Origin: Methylobacterium currus
GTDB taxonomy: Bacteria; Pseudomonadota; Alphaproteobacteria; Rhizobiales; Beijerinckiaceae
Assembly (NCBI RefSeq): GCF_003058325.1
Contig: NZ_CP028843.1
Location: forward strand, 3,142,501-3,206,500
Reading direction: 5' to 3'
DNA: 64,000 bases
Position numbers and translations under genes: made by a program. How positions within the stretch are numbered: position 1 is the first letter of the stretch; each line of letters starts with the position of its first letter. Below, piece by piece: positions 1 to 8,013 of the stretch. The notes beneath the pieces are model-generated. The model saw only the letters and a list, made by a program, of their open reading frames with translations, was not told the DNA's origin and searched no databases.

Positions 1-1265
1 TCGCTTACGCGACCGGCTGCAGCGACCACCTGCTCAACGTGCGCGCCACCAACATGAGCGCGTTTCCGGACCAGCCGGATCATTTTTCGCGCTGGCTGGA
101 AGCGTGCCCCCTCGACGGGGTCGCCTGGACCCGGTCGACGCCGGCGGGGCTGTTCGCGGCCCGCGGGCTCTACGGGCGATATCTCACCGACCTGCTTCTG
201 ACGGCATTGTCCGAACCTGGGCCGGCGCCGCGCCTGATGCTCGAGAACGACGAGGTCGTCGATCTCGTGCCGGCAGAGGACGGATTCGAGCTGACCCTCG
301 CGGCCGGGAGGCGGCGCAGGGTCGCCGGCGCGATCCTGGCCTGCGGCAACCTGCGGGCGCCGCGCGGATCGCGCAGCCGCTACACGGTCGACCCCTGGAA
401 CGACGCGCCTCTCGACGACCTGCGGCCGGACCTGCCGCTGCTCATCATCGGAACCGGGTTGACCATGGTCGATGCGGTCGCGGCCCTGCGCCAGCGCGGC
501 TTCGCCGGGATGATCCTGGCGGTCTCGCGCCGCGGATTGCTGCCGCAGGTCCATGCCGCGACCGCGCCTTGGCCTGCACCCGAAATCCCGGCTGCGGCCC
601 GGCGGTCGCTCCTGACGCTGCTGCGGGTCCTCCGCGATGAGACGCGCCGGGCCGCTGCGGCCGGGGTCGATTGGCGCAGCGTGATCGACGCCCTGCGGGG
701 CGCCAGCATCGGTCTCTGGCGCGGCCTGCCGCTCGCCGAGCAGCGCCGCTTCCTGCGCCATGTCCGCGCCTTCTGGGACGTGCATAGGCACCGGATGGCG
801 CCGCCCGCTGCGGAGATCATCGGCCGCGAACTCGCCGGCGGCGGACTGCGCGTGATGCGGGCCCGGGTTGTCGCGGTCGAGGACGTGGCCGGCCATGCCC
901 GGGTCAGCTTGCGCGAACGGGGCGCCGCCGCGCCGCGGATCGTCGAGGTGCAGCGGATCATCGACGCATCCGGGGTCGGACGCGTCGCCGACACCGACGA
1001 CCTGCTCCTGCGCCGCCTGATGGGGCGCGGGCTGATCCGCCCGGATGCCCTCGGCCTCGGCCTCGCGGTGGCCGACGATCTCGCGGTGCTCGACCAGCGC
1101 GGCGAGGCCGGCCGGTCGCTCTGGACGCTGGGGCCCTTGCTGCGGGGAACGCTCTGGGAATGCACGGCGGTGCCCGACATCCGCACCCAGGCGGAGGAGC
1201 TGGCGCGGACGGTGGCGTTGCGGCTACAGGATGCAGCGGCCGATACCGCGCGGGAGACGGCCTGA
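1..1265 (+). CDS. FAD/NAD(P)-binding protein, C-terminal part (runs off left edge)
   Basis: The reading frame is open from the window edge (codons in phase from base 3) and reads HLLNVRATNMSAFPDQPDHF near the start. That sequence is typical of the uncharacterised FAD/NAD(P)-binding family COG4529, in which it follows the N-terminal Rossmann fold. The GTG at 39 is therefore an internal codon, not a start. A second nucleotide-binding segment, LLIIGTGLTMVDAVAAL, lies around bases 430-485. The reaction is unknown; members are flavoproteins related to lysine/ornithine N-monooxygenases. The stop at 1263-1265 is intact, and the N-terminal FAD motif lies outside the window. The family call is good, but no substrate can be given. 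Confidence 0.8.
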   Translation, partial: AYATGCSDHLLNVRATNMSAFPDQPDHFSRWLEACPLDGVAWTRSTPAGLFAARGLYGRYLTDLLLTALSEPGPAPRLMLENDEVVDLVPAEDGFELTLAAGRRRRVAGAILACGNLRAPRGSRSRYTVDPWNDAPLDDLRPDLPLLIIGTGLTMVDAVAALRQRGFAGMILAVSRRGLLPQVHAATAPWPAPEIPAAARRSLLTLLRVLRDETRRAAAAGVDWRSVIDALRGASIGLWRGLPLAEQRRFLRHVRAFWDVHRHRMAPPAAEIIGRELAGGGLRVMRARVVAVEDVAGHARVSLRERGAAAPRIVEVQRIIDASGVGRVADTDDLLLRRLMGRGLIRPDALGLGLAVADDLAVLDQRGEAGRSLWTLGPLLRGTLWECTAVPDIRTQAEELARTVALRLQDAAADTARETA

Positions 1266-1445
1266 CCTCGTCCGCCGAGAGAATCCGTGCCGCCTCAGGG
1301 ACTTGCCGGGGGCGCACGGAACGCGGGCGATGGTTCCATAACCTACCTTATGCGAATCGAGGGTGGAGGCACCGGATTAACATGTCCCACCTGAGCCAAG
1401 GTGGAATGGCACATTCCCCTGTTCCGCGGAACGCGGGATGTCGCC

Positions 1446-1997
1446 ATGGGGTGGGTCCTGATGAGCGAGCGGGAGTTGCGCCGGATCGAGGTGCTGCAGA
1501 TGGAGCGCTTCAACGCGCGCTTGGCCCGGGTGGCGGTGCGGGTGGACGATCGGCACCGGCCGCTGGGTCTGTCGCAGGAGCATCTCGGCGACGTGCTGGC
1601 GTGGCGAGAGCAGCGCCATGCCGGGCGGGATCTGGCGCTGTCGTACGAGCGTCAACGGGTGATCCTGGAGGACAGCGATCTGACGCGGGGCGTCGCGGGA
1701 CGCTACGGGGACACCTACCAGTTCGCGGACGGGCGCCTGGAGGTGCGCTGGCAGGGCGTGGCGCTGCCCTACCGGATGTTCGACAAGGACCAGCGAGTGA
1801 CGCAGGCGGCGATCGTGGAGAACAAGCGTCTGTCGGAGGTGCTGGCCTACGTGAAGGATCGGCAGGACGAGTTGCGGCCACCGTGGGTGAAGACCAACAG
1901 CGAGAAGGCCGGGTACGTGAAGCGGGGCCGTGCGGCGGTGGCGCGGCCAGCCCGCGGCGGGGCTGCGTCGGCGCAAGCCTCGCCAGCAGCGGGGTGA
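1446..1997 (+). pseudogene. ISNCY-type transposase remnant with in-frame internal deletion
   Basis: The first codons (MGWVLMSERELRRIEVLQ) match the start of ISNCY-family transposases, where this segment leads into a helix-turn-helix. Here it jumps directly, at about residue 19, into the C-terminal part of the same family (MERFNARLARVAVRV, then LEVRWQGVALPYRMFDKDQR and VKTNSEKAGY). The helix-turn-helix and the whole catalytic core are missing. About 183 codons remain where the family usually has 400 or more. The junction is in frame, so a protein could be made, but it should not transpose. I could not define terminal inverted repeats with confidence. The junction is read from memory of the family, not from an alignment. 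Confidence 0.75.
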
Positions 1998-2250
1998 CAC
2001 GTCTAGTTTGCAGAGGGCTGCGACACTTCAATCCGGTTGCAACAGCCGCGGTGTCGACGCGCTTGCGCGGAACGGCATCGGCGGCATCCTCGCACATCTG
2101 ACGCGCTCTGCCATTCTCCCCTGCATCGGAGCATCGCACCGGCGAAGCCGCGTGGTCGGGCCACCGTCGGCGATCGCCTCGCACGCCGCAAGGTCGGCGA
2201 CGCCACGTTTGCCGCTCGCAGAGCAGGCACGCGGCCTCTTGCGTCAGTTC

Positions 2251-2270
2251 GTCGATTGTTGACAATCGAC
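2251..2270. promoter_or_regulatory. Palindromic operator, probable GntR/FCD autoregulatory site
   Basis: The sequence GTCGATTGTTGACAATCGAC has perfect 9-bp arms around a 2-bp centre. Its core TTGT-TG-ACAA resembles the GT..AC operators bound by FadR-subfamily GntR proteins. It ends 16 bp before the ATG of the GntR gene, so binding would block that promoter or leader. It may also control the transporter operon read from the same strand. The site is seen directly; the binding protein is inferred. Confidence 0.65.
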
Positions 2271-2286
2271 GATCGACGAGGCCCGC

Positions 2287-3000
2287 ATGACCGCTCGACG
2301 CCCAAAACCGACCTCCGACGGCTTCGCCCGCGTGCCGAAGGACACGTTCCGCAGCCGCATCGCCGACAGCCTTCGCAGCGCGATCCTCGGCGGCGACATC
2401 GCGCCCGGCACGCAGCTCGTCGAGACGGCGCTCGCCGAGCAGTTCGGCGTGAGCCGCGGCCCCTTGCGCGAGGCCATCCGGCAATTGGTCGAGGAAGGGA
2501 TTCTGGAGGCGATTCCGTATACGGGAACCTACGTCATCGACATCTCGGTCAAGGACGTGGACGAGATCTACTCGATCCGCCGCAACCTGGAGACCTTCGC
2601 CTTCGAGCAGCTATGGGAGCGGCGCGACGAGGATTTCCGGAGCGAGCTGCGCCGGCGGCACGAGGCCCTGACGGCGACGATCGATGCGGGCGACGACAAG
2701 GCGAGCCTCCTCGCCGAGCTGAGCTTCCACGGCACGGTCTACGAGGCGACCGGGCATGCCTTCCTGTTGACCGTCTGGCACGGCCTGCGTGGCCGGCTGC
2801 AACTCTACTGGGCGGCGCATCACCGCGCCCACGGTCTGCGCGGACCCCGTCGCGACGGCCACGACGCCTATCTGCGCCTCGCCCTCGGCGACGACCTGGA
2901 GGCGATGCGCCGCGAGATCGAGAGCCACATGCGCCGGGGCGCCGAGCAGACGAAGGCCTTCCTCGTCGGACGCGAGCGCCTGCCCGAGAGGCGCGCGTGA
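2287..3000 (+). CDS. GntR-family regulator with FCD ligand-binding domain
   Basis: A 237-residue regulator of the FadR subfamily. Residues about 17-80 form the winged helix (RIADSLRSAILGGDIAPGTQ, then AEQFGVSRGPLREAIRQL). The all-helical FCD effector domain follows, with the usual pattern of a mid-domain His (FHGTVYEATGH) and a C-terminal ESHMRRG. FCD domains bind small carboxylates or amino acids. A perfect palindrome sits 16 bp upstream of the start. The amino-acid ABC transporter genes begin about 100 bp downstream on the same strand, so it most likely controls that uptake operon in response to the imported substrate. The family is clear; the ligand is unknown. Confidence 0.9.
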   Translation: MTARRPKPTSDGFARVPKDTFRSRIADSLRSAILGGDIAPGTQLVETALAEQFGVSRGPLREAIRQLVEEGILEAIPYTGTYVIDISVKDVDEIYSIRRNLETFAFEQLWERRDEDFRSELRRRHEALTATIDAGDDKASLLAELSFHGTVYEATGHAFLLTVWHGLRGRLQLYWAAHHRAHGLRGPRRDGHDAYLRLALGDDLEAMRREIESHMRRGAEQTKAFLVGRERLPERRA

Positions 3001-3101
3001 CCGCCTCACCCATGCGACCCATCCTCTGCCCGGCGCGAGACGGCCGAGGCCGGATCGTCCCCGCCCTCGCCCCGCTTACCGATCGACCCCAGGAGAGCCC
3101 C

Positions 3102-3938
3102 ATGACCCGTCGCCGCGACTTTCTCGCGCTCGCCCTCGCCTCGGCCGCCAGCGCCGCGGGCTTTCGCCCGGCGGTGGCGCAGGGCGCGACCTCGCTCGAT
3201 CGCATCAAGCGGAGCGGCCGCTTCCGCATCGGCGTCACGTCGGCCGAGCCGTGGTTCTTCAAGGACCCGATGGCCGGAACCTGGAGCGGCGTCGGCATCG
3301 ATCTCGGCACCGCGCTCGCGGGCGAACTCGGGGTGACGATGGTGCCGGTGGAGACGAGCTGGGCGAACTGCGTCGCGGCGATCCAGGCCGACCAGATCGA
3401 TGTCATGTTCGTGCTCGACCCGACGGAGGAGCGCCGCAAGGCGATCGATTTTCCCGACGCCCCGCTCTTCTACTACGCCGCCGGCGCCCTCGTCCGGCCC
3501 GACCAGACGGCCACCGCCTGGAGCGACCTCGACAAGCCCGGCACCCGCATCGGCGTGACGCTCGGCACCTCGGTCGACCGCATGGTGACCGAGACCCTGA
3601 AGAGCGCCAGCGTCAGCCGCTTCGCCAACAACGACGAGGCGGTGGCCGCCTTCGCGGCCAAGCGCGTCGATGCGGTGGCGCAGTTCCATCCGGCCCTGGT
3701 CGTCCAGTACGCCCGGCTCAAGCTCGGCAAGGTGATCCTGATGAAGCCGGTCACCCCCGTCGCCACGAGCGCCGGCATCCGCCGCGACGCCGATCCGGCC
3801 TTCAGGACTTGGCTCGGCGAGCGCTTCGCCACCCTCTACGCGGCGGGAAAGCCGCAGGAGTCCTTCGCCTCGTACCTTCGGACCCGCGGCATCGACCCGG
3901 CGACCGTTCCGGGCCTCGTGCGGGAGAAGTGGGTCTGA
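3102..3938 (+). CDS. Amino-acid ABC transporter, periplasmic substrate-binding protein
   Basis: A family 3 extracellular solute-binding protein of 278 residues. The start at 3102 follows an AGGAGA site (3091-3096) and gives a twin-arginine-like leader (MTRRRDFLALALASAASAAG, then FRPAVAQG) with cleavage after AQG. The mature part shows the expected pattern: IKRSGRFRIGVTSAEPWFF at the N terminus, then GVGIDLGTALAGELGV and DVMFVLDPTEERRKAIDF. It should bind a polar or aromatic amino acid or a related amine in the periplasm and deliver it to the two permeases encoded next. The open frame extends upstream of this start, but that part looks non-coding. The exact substrate cannot be read from sequence. 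Confidence 0.9.
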   Translation: MTRRRDFLALALASAASAAGFRPAVAQGATSLDRIKRSGRFRIGVTSAEPWFFKDPMAGTWSGVGIDLGTALAGELGVTMVPVETSWANCVAAIQADQIDVMFVLDPTEERRKAIDFPDAPLFYYAAGALVRPDQTATAWSDLDKPGTRIGVTLGTSVDRMVTETLKSASVSRFANNDEAVAAFAAKRVDAVAQFHPALVVQYARLKLGKVILMKPVTPVATSAGIRRDADPAFRTWLGERFATLYAAGKPQESFASYLRTRGIDPATVPGLVREKWV

Positions 3939-3962
3939 CGACCGGCGCCGGGGAGGACGGTC

Positions 3963-4628
3963 GTGACCTATTCCTGGGACTTCGTGCCCGTCCTGCGCCA
4001 CCTCGACATGCTGGCGCTCGGGCTCCTCAACACCGTCAAGATCGCGGTCGCGTCGATCGTGCTCGGTTGCGGGCTCGGGCTTCTGCTCGCGCTGATGCGG
4101 CTGTCCCCGTCCCGGCTCGTGCGGGCGCCGGCCACGGCCTTCATCGAGTTCTACCGGAACACGCCGCCGATCGTGCACTTCTTCTGGTTCTTCTACGCGC
4201 TGCCGGTCCTGGCCGATCTCAGCCTCGATCCCCTTGCGGCGGCGATCCTGGCGCTCGCGACCCAGTCCGGGGCGTTCTACGCCGAGGTGTTCCGCGGCGG
4301 CATCGTCTCGATCGAGACGGGCCAGTGGGAGGGAGCGAAGGCGCTCGGCATGACCCGGGCGCAAGTGATGCGCCGGGTGGTCCTGCCGCAGGCGGTCGGC
4401 CGCATGGTGCCGCCCTTCGTGGAACGCTCCTTCGAGCTGACGAAGACCACCGCGCTCGCCTCCACCCTCGCCTATGGCGAGCTTCTCTACCAGGCGATGC
4501 AGGTCAACAGCCAGACCTTCCGGCCCCTCGAAGTCTACACCGTGGTGGCGCTCCTGTACCTGGTCCTGCTCGTGACGGCGGGCGCGCTGGCGCGCCGGGC
4601 CGAGCGGCGCCTGACCGCCTATCGCTGA
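3963..4628 (+). CDS. Amino-acid ABC transporter permease 1
   Basis: A 221-residue inner-membrane permease of the HisM/GlnP family with about five hydrophobic segments. The cytoplasmic EAA loop that contacts the ATPase is present (EGAKALGMTRAQVMRRVVLP, about residues 122-142). The family signature FIEFYRNTPPIVHFFWFFYA lies near residues 59-78. It is 24 bp downstream of the binding-protein stop and 11 bp upstream of the second permease. The two permeases are homologous and probably form a heterodimeric pore. Confidence 0.92.
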   Translation: MTYSWDFVPVLRHLDMLALGLLNTVKIAVASIVLGCGLGLLLALMRLSPSRLVRAPATAFIEFYRNTPPIVHFFWFFYALPVLADLSLDPLAAAILALATQSGAFYAEVFRGGIVSIETGQWEGAKALGMTRAQVMRRVVLPQAVGRMVPPFVERSFELTKTTALASTLAYGELLYQAMQVNSQTFRPLEVYTVVALLYLVLLVTAGALARRAERRLTAYR

Positions 4629-4639
4629 GGTCTTGGGAC

Positions 4640-5305
4640 ATGGAGTACGACTGGGATTTCAGCCTGCTCGTGCAGAACTGGCCCGTGCTGCTGCGCGGCC
4701 TCCTCGTCACGGTGCAGCTCTGGGTGCCGGCCATGTCGGCCGGGCTCGCCCTCGGGCTCCTCCTCGGCCTCGCCCGCCTCTCCCGGTCGGGATGGATCGC
4801 CGAGCCGGCGCTCGGCGCCGTGGAGCTGTTCCGCGGCACGCCCGTCCTGATCCAGCTGATCTGGTTCTTCTATGCCTTTCCGATCGTCATCGGCGTCCAG
4901 CTGTCGCCGTTCGTGGCGGCCCTGCTCGGGCTCACCCTCAACACCGCGGCCTATTGCGCGGAGATCTTCCGGGGCGGGATCCAGTCGGTGCCGAAGGGCC
5001 AGTTCGAGGGCGCGCGGGCGCTCGGCATGACCCGCGCCCAGGTGATGCGGCGGGTGATCCTGCCGCAGGTCCTGCGCCGCATGCTGCCGGCCTTCACCAA
5101 TCGCGCCATCGAGCTGGCGAAGGTCACCTCGCTCGCCTCCGTGCTCTCGGTGCATGAGCTGATGGATCAGGGGCGCCTGTTGAGCGCGACCTACTACCGC
5201 CCGCTCGAGATCCTGACGAGTGTGGCGATCGTCTACTTCGTCCTGATCTATCCGGGCAGCGTCCTCTCCGCCCGCCTCGAGCGGCGGATGGCCGCCCGCA
5301 GCTGA
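4640..5305 (+). CDS. Amino-acid ABC transporter permease 2
   Basis: A 221-residue partner of the preceding permease with the same fold. It has ELFRGTPVLIQLIWFFYAFP in the first half and the EAA loop FEGARALGMTRAQVMRRVIL in the second. I chose the ATG at 4640, which starts MEYDWDFSLLVQNWPVL and parallels the MTYSWDF start of permease 1. A longer open frame extends upstream but overlaps the previous genes and is a shadow. The ATPase gene starts 15 bp downstream. Confidence 0.92.
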   Translation: MEYDWDFSLLVQNWPVLLRGLLVTVQLWVPAMSAGLALGLLLGLARLSRSGWIAEPALGAVELFRGTPVLIQLIWFFYAFPIVIGVQLSPFVAALLGLTLNTAAYCAEIFRGGIQSVPKGQFEGARALGMTRAQVMRRVILPQVLRRMLPAFTNRAIELAKVTSLASVLSVHELMDQGRLLSATYYRPLEILTSVAIVYFVLIYPGSVLSARLERRMAARS

Positions 5306-5320
5306 AAGGCCCTGCCCGCG

Positions 5321-6115
5321 ATGACGAAACTCCCGCTCCAGGCCCAAGGTCCCCTCCTGGAGGTTCAGAACCTCCGCAAGTCGTTCGGGCCGCACGAGGT
5401 CTTGCGCGGCATCGACCTCGCGGTGATGTCGGGCGAGCGCGTCGCGATCATCGGCGGCTCGGGGTCGGGCAAGAGCACGCTCCTGCGCTGCCTCAACTTC
5501 ATGGAGGTCCCGACGCAAGGCCGGATCGCCCTCGACGGGCGCCTGCTCGGCCGACCAGGCCGGGACGGCTCGACCGTCTATCCGGAGGGCGAGCTGTGCG
5601 GTGTCCGCCGCCGCGTCGGCATGGTCTTCCAGCAGTTCAACCTCTTCCCGCACATGACGGCCGTCGAGAACGTGATGGAGGCCCTCGTCACGGTGAAGGG
5701 CGCGCCCCGGCGCCAGGCCCGCGCCCGGGCCGAGGCCGAGCTCGGCAAGGTCGGCCTCGGCGACAAGCACGACGCCTATCCGAGCCGGCTCTCGGGCGGC
5801 CAGCAGCAGCGCGTGGCGATCGCCCGGGCGCTGGCGATGGATCCCGAGATCCTGCTCTTCGACGAACCCACCTCCTCCCTCGATCCCGAACTCGTCGGCG
5901 AGGTCTTGCGGGTCATCCGGGGCCTCGCCGAGGAGGGGCGCACCATGCTCCTCGTCACCCACGAGCTCGGCTTCGCCTACCACTTCGCCACGAAGGTCGT
6001 CTTCCTGGCCGATGGCCGCTTCTACGAGGTCGGGACCCCCGACGAGGTCCTGAAGCATCCGCGCGGCGAGCGGACCCGCACCTTCCTGGCGCGCCACAGC
6101 GAGTTCGCGTTCTGA
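5321..6115 (+). CDS. Amino-acid ABC transporter ATP-binding protein
   Basis: A 264-residue ATPase of the GlnQ/HisP type. The motifs are all intact: Walker A GGSGSGKST (about residues 46-54), Q-loop in VGMVFQQFNLFPH, signature LSGGQQQRVAIARAL, Walker B ILLFDEPTSSLDPE, and H-loop VTHEL. There is a modest insertion between Walker A and the Q-loop (LLGRPGRDGSTVYPEG), a common variation in polar amino-acid importers. It completes the importer made of the binding protein and two permeases. An aminotransferase gene follows 37 bp later in the same direction. Confidence 0.93.
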   Translation: MTKLPLQAQGPLLEVQNLRKSFGPHEVLRGIDLAVMSGERVAIIGGSGSGKSTLLRCLNFMEVPTQGRIALDGRLLGRPGRDGSTVYPEGELCGVRRRVGMVFQQFNLFPHMTAVENVMEALVTVKGAPRRQARARAEAELGKVGLGDKHDAYPSRLSGGQQQRVAIARALAMDPEILLFDEPTSSLDPELVGEVLRVIRGLAEEGRTMLLVTHELGFAYHFATKVVFLADGRFYEVGTPDEVLKHPRGERTRTFLARHSEFAF

Positions 6116-6152
6116 CGCGGCGCTCCCCTCGAGACCAACCAAGGAACCACCC

Positions 6153-7076
6153 GTGTCCGGCACAGCGACCAGCAGCGCGGCGAGCGCGCAGGGCTACCTC
6201 GACGATCCCCGCAACGAGGGCGTGCTCGTCTTCATCAACGGCGAGTTCTTCCCCCGCGACCAGGCCTCGGTCTCGGTCTTCGATGCCGGGTTCGTCCTCG
6301 GCGACGGGGTGTGGGAGGGCCTGCGCCTCGTCAACGGCAAGCTGCTGGCCCTCGAGGACCACATGGACCGGCTCTACGAGGGCGCCGGCGCGATCGCCCT
6401 CGATATCGGGCTCACCCGCGCGGAGATGGTCGCGGCGATCCGGGCGACGCTAGACCGCAACGGCATGCAGGACGGCGCCCATATCCGCCTGATGGTCACC
6501 CGCGGCCGGAAGCGGACGCCGAACCAGGATCCCCGCTTCGCGCTGGGCCAGGCGACGGTGGTCATCATCGCCGAGTACAAGACGCCGCGGCCCGAGGCCA
6601 AGGCCGCCGGCCTCACGCTGATGACATCCACCATCCGCTGCAGCACGCCGGACGTGTTCGACCTGCGGCTCAACTCGCACAGTCGCCTGAACTTCATCCA
6701 GGCGCTGATCCAGGCGATCCATTGCGGCGCCGACGAGGCGCTGATGCTCGACCCCTCCGGCTTCGTGGCGAGCTGCAATTCCACCAACTTCTTCATCGTC
6801 CGCAAGGGCGAGCTGTGGACCTCAACGGGGCGGTGCAGCTTCAAGGGCATTACCCACCGCAAGGTGATGGAGCTGTGGCGCGAGAGCGGCGGCACGGTGC
6901 GCGAACTCGACTTCACCCTGGCGGAGACCTACGCCGCCGACGAGGCCTTCGTGACCGGCACGCTGGGCGGCATCACCCCGGTGACCCGGATCGACGGCCG
7001 CCGCATCGGCGCCGGCCGGCCCGGCCCCGTCACCGCGGAGGTGAGCCGGCTCTACCAAGCTTATACGCTCCGCTAA
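6153..7076 (+). CDS. Class IV aminotransferase-fold protein lacking the PLP lysine
   Basis: A 307-residue protein of the branched-chain/D-amino-acid aminotransferase fold. Recognisable parts are FINGEFFPRDQASVSVFDAG and GDGVWEGLRL near the N terminus, and DEALMLDPSGFVASCNSTNF followed by FKGITHRKV in the C-terminal half. In the family the lysine that holds PLP lies in a D-x-R/K-x-K-S segment. Here the segment reads DLRLNSHSRLN (residues 170-180), with Asn174 at that position. No lysine occurs between about residues 150 and 215. It is probably co-transcribed with the upstream amino-acid importer (37-bp gap), which suggests it processes the imported compound. It may be a non-transaminating member of the fold, or may use a residue I have not identified. 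Confidence 0.8.
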   Translation: MSGTATSSAASAQGYLDDPRNEGVLVFINGEFFPRDQASVSVFDAGFVLGDGVWEGLRLVNGKLLALEDHMDRLYEGAGAIALDIGLTRAEMVAAIRATLDRNGMQDGAHIRLMVTRGRKRTPNQDPRFALGQATVVIIAEYKTPRPEAKAAGLTLMTSTIRCSTPDVFDLRLNSHSRLNFIQALIQAIHCGADEALMLDPSGFVASCNSTNFFIVRKGELWTSTGRCSFKGITHRKVMELWRESGGTVRELDFTLAETYAADEAFVTGTLGGITPVTRIDGRRIGAGRPGPVTAEVSRLYQAYTLR

Positions 7077-7084
7077 GCAGACTT

Positions 7085-7121
7085 GCGTTGGCTTGCCAAC
7101 GCCTCTTCCGCTTATCTTGTT
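7085..7121 (+). terminator. Candidate terminator after the amino-acid uptake operon
   Basis: GCGTTGGC-TT-GCCAACGC (7085-7102) folds into a tight 7-8 bp hairpin starting 9 bp after the aminotransferase stop. It is followed by a pyrimidine run ending in TTGTTTTT (to about 7125). The U-run is about 14 bases from the stem, so this is a weak intrinsic terminator at best. Confidence 0.4.
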
Positions 7122-7125
7122 TTTG

Positions 7126-8013
7126 CAGATCGTTGCCGCAAAATCTGCAATTGCCTTTGCGAAATCCGCTTAGGCAGACGTGCGTCGGCAGGCCGCATAG
7201 GAACGCTTCGCCCGACGCGGCGGCTACCCTGCCGCAGGTGCCGGTCGCTCAGCCGACCTCCTTTCGCGAAGTCCGCTCAGGATCATCGTCCGGTGCCGCG
7301 CCACCCGCGGGCGGGCCGCGTTGCGGCTCCCCGTCGTCCGGCAGGAGGGATCATCGCTGCACTGCTGTCGGAGGCGTCGCATTCCCGGGCCGGCGGCAGA
7401 CATGGCGGACGCGCCGTCCTACGCCGCCGCAACGTCACCTGGCGGCGTGCAGGATGTCACGTGCGTCCGGCTTTTTATAATAAATATGTCTGCACTTTAT
7501 TAATGCTGATAGCCTCCCACGCAGGCCTACACTTCAGATTGCATCCGCGACGGCTGGCGCGCTCGCTGCGGAATGCCGGTGATGATTCGTTATCTGCGCC
7601 CGATTACAAGATTTAAACGCCCATCCGTCAGGTTTGGCACTGGGGCAACCGGACAACGGAGTGGCGGGATCGAGCCATGGGACGGGCAGTGACGATCATC
7701 GCGGTTCTCGCGGTCGGTCCGCCCCCTGGGGCATCCCCAGGGTCGCCCCGCTCGCGCCGCGGACGAACCCTGCGGCGGCATCCCGGTTCGACCGGGAGCC
7801 CCTGCTCCGATCTTCGGGCGGAGCAGGGCGTGTCGATCGGTGCGACGTCGTCCTGAGCCCGGCGACAGGATCACGATCGTCGCATCCGTCGGCCATCCGC
7901 GGCGCGAGAGCGGCCTCGCCCTCCCCGAAAACCTCGCACGGGATCCCGATGCGCTGGAAGTGCACACCGACCCCGCTCCGCACACATTCCAACCCTCCAA
8001 CGAGAGTTCATCC
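7126..8013. other. Long intergenic region before the oxidase pair
   Basis: About 890 bp without a convincing gene. The open frames here have low-complexity, arginine-rich translations and no start signals. Two imperfect copies of a CGCT(T)AGGCAGAC.TGCGT sequence occur near 7073-7092 and 7167-7187. A markedly AT-rich patch at 7470-7510 contains a perfect TATAAT (7476-7481) in otherwise GC-rich DNA, a possible promoter well upstream of the first oxidase gene. No promoter element close to 8014 could be identified. Confidence 0.4.

Noticed and set aside
7083..7616. Open frames in the long intergenic region before the oxidase genes
   Set aside because: Mixed low-complexity translations, no ribosome-binding site, and no protein family resemblance.
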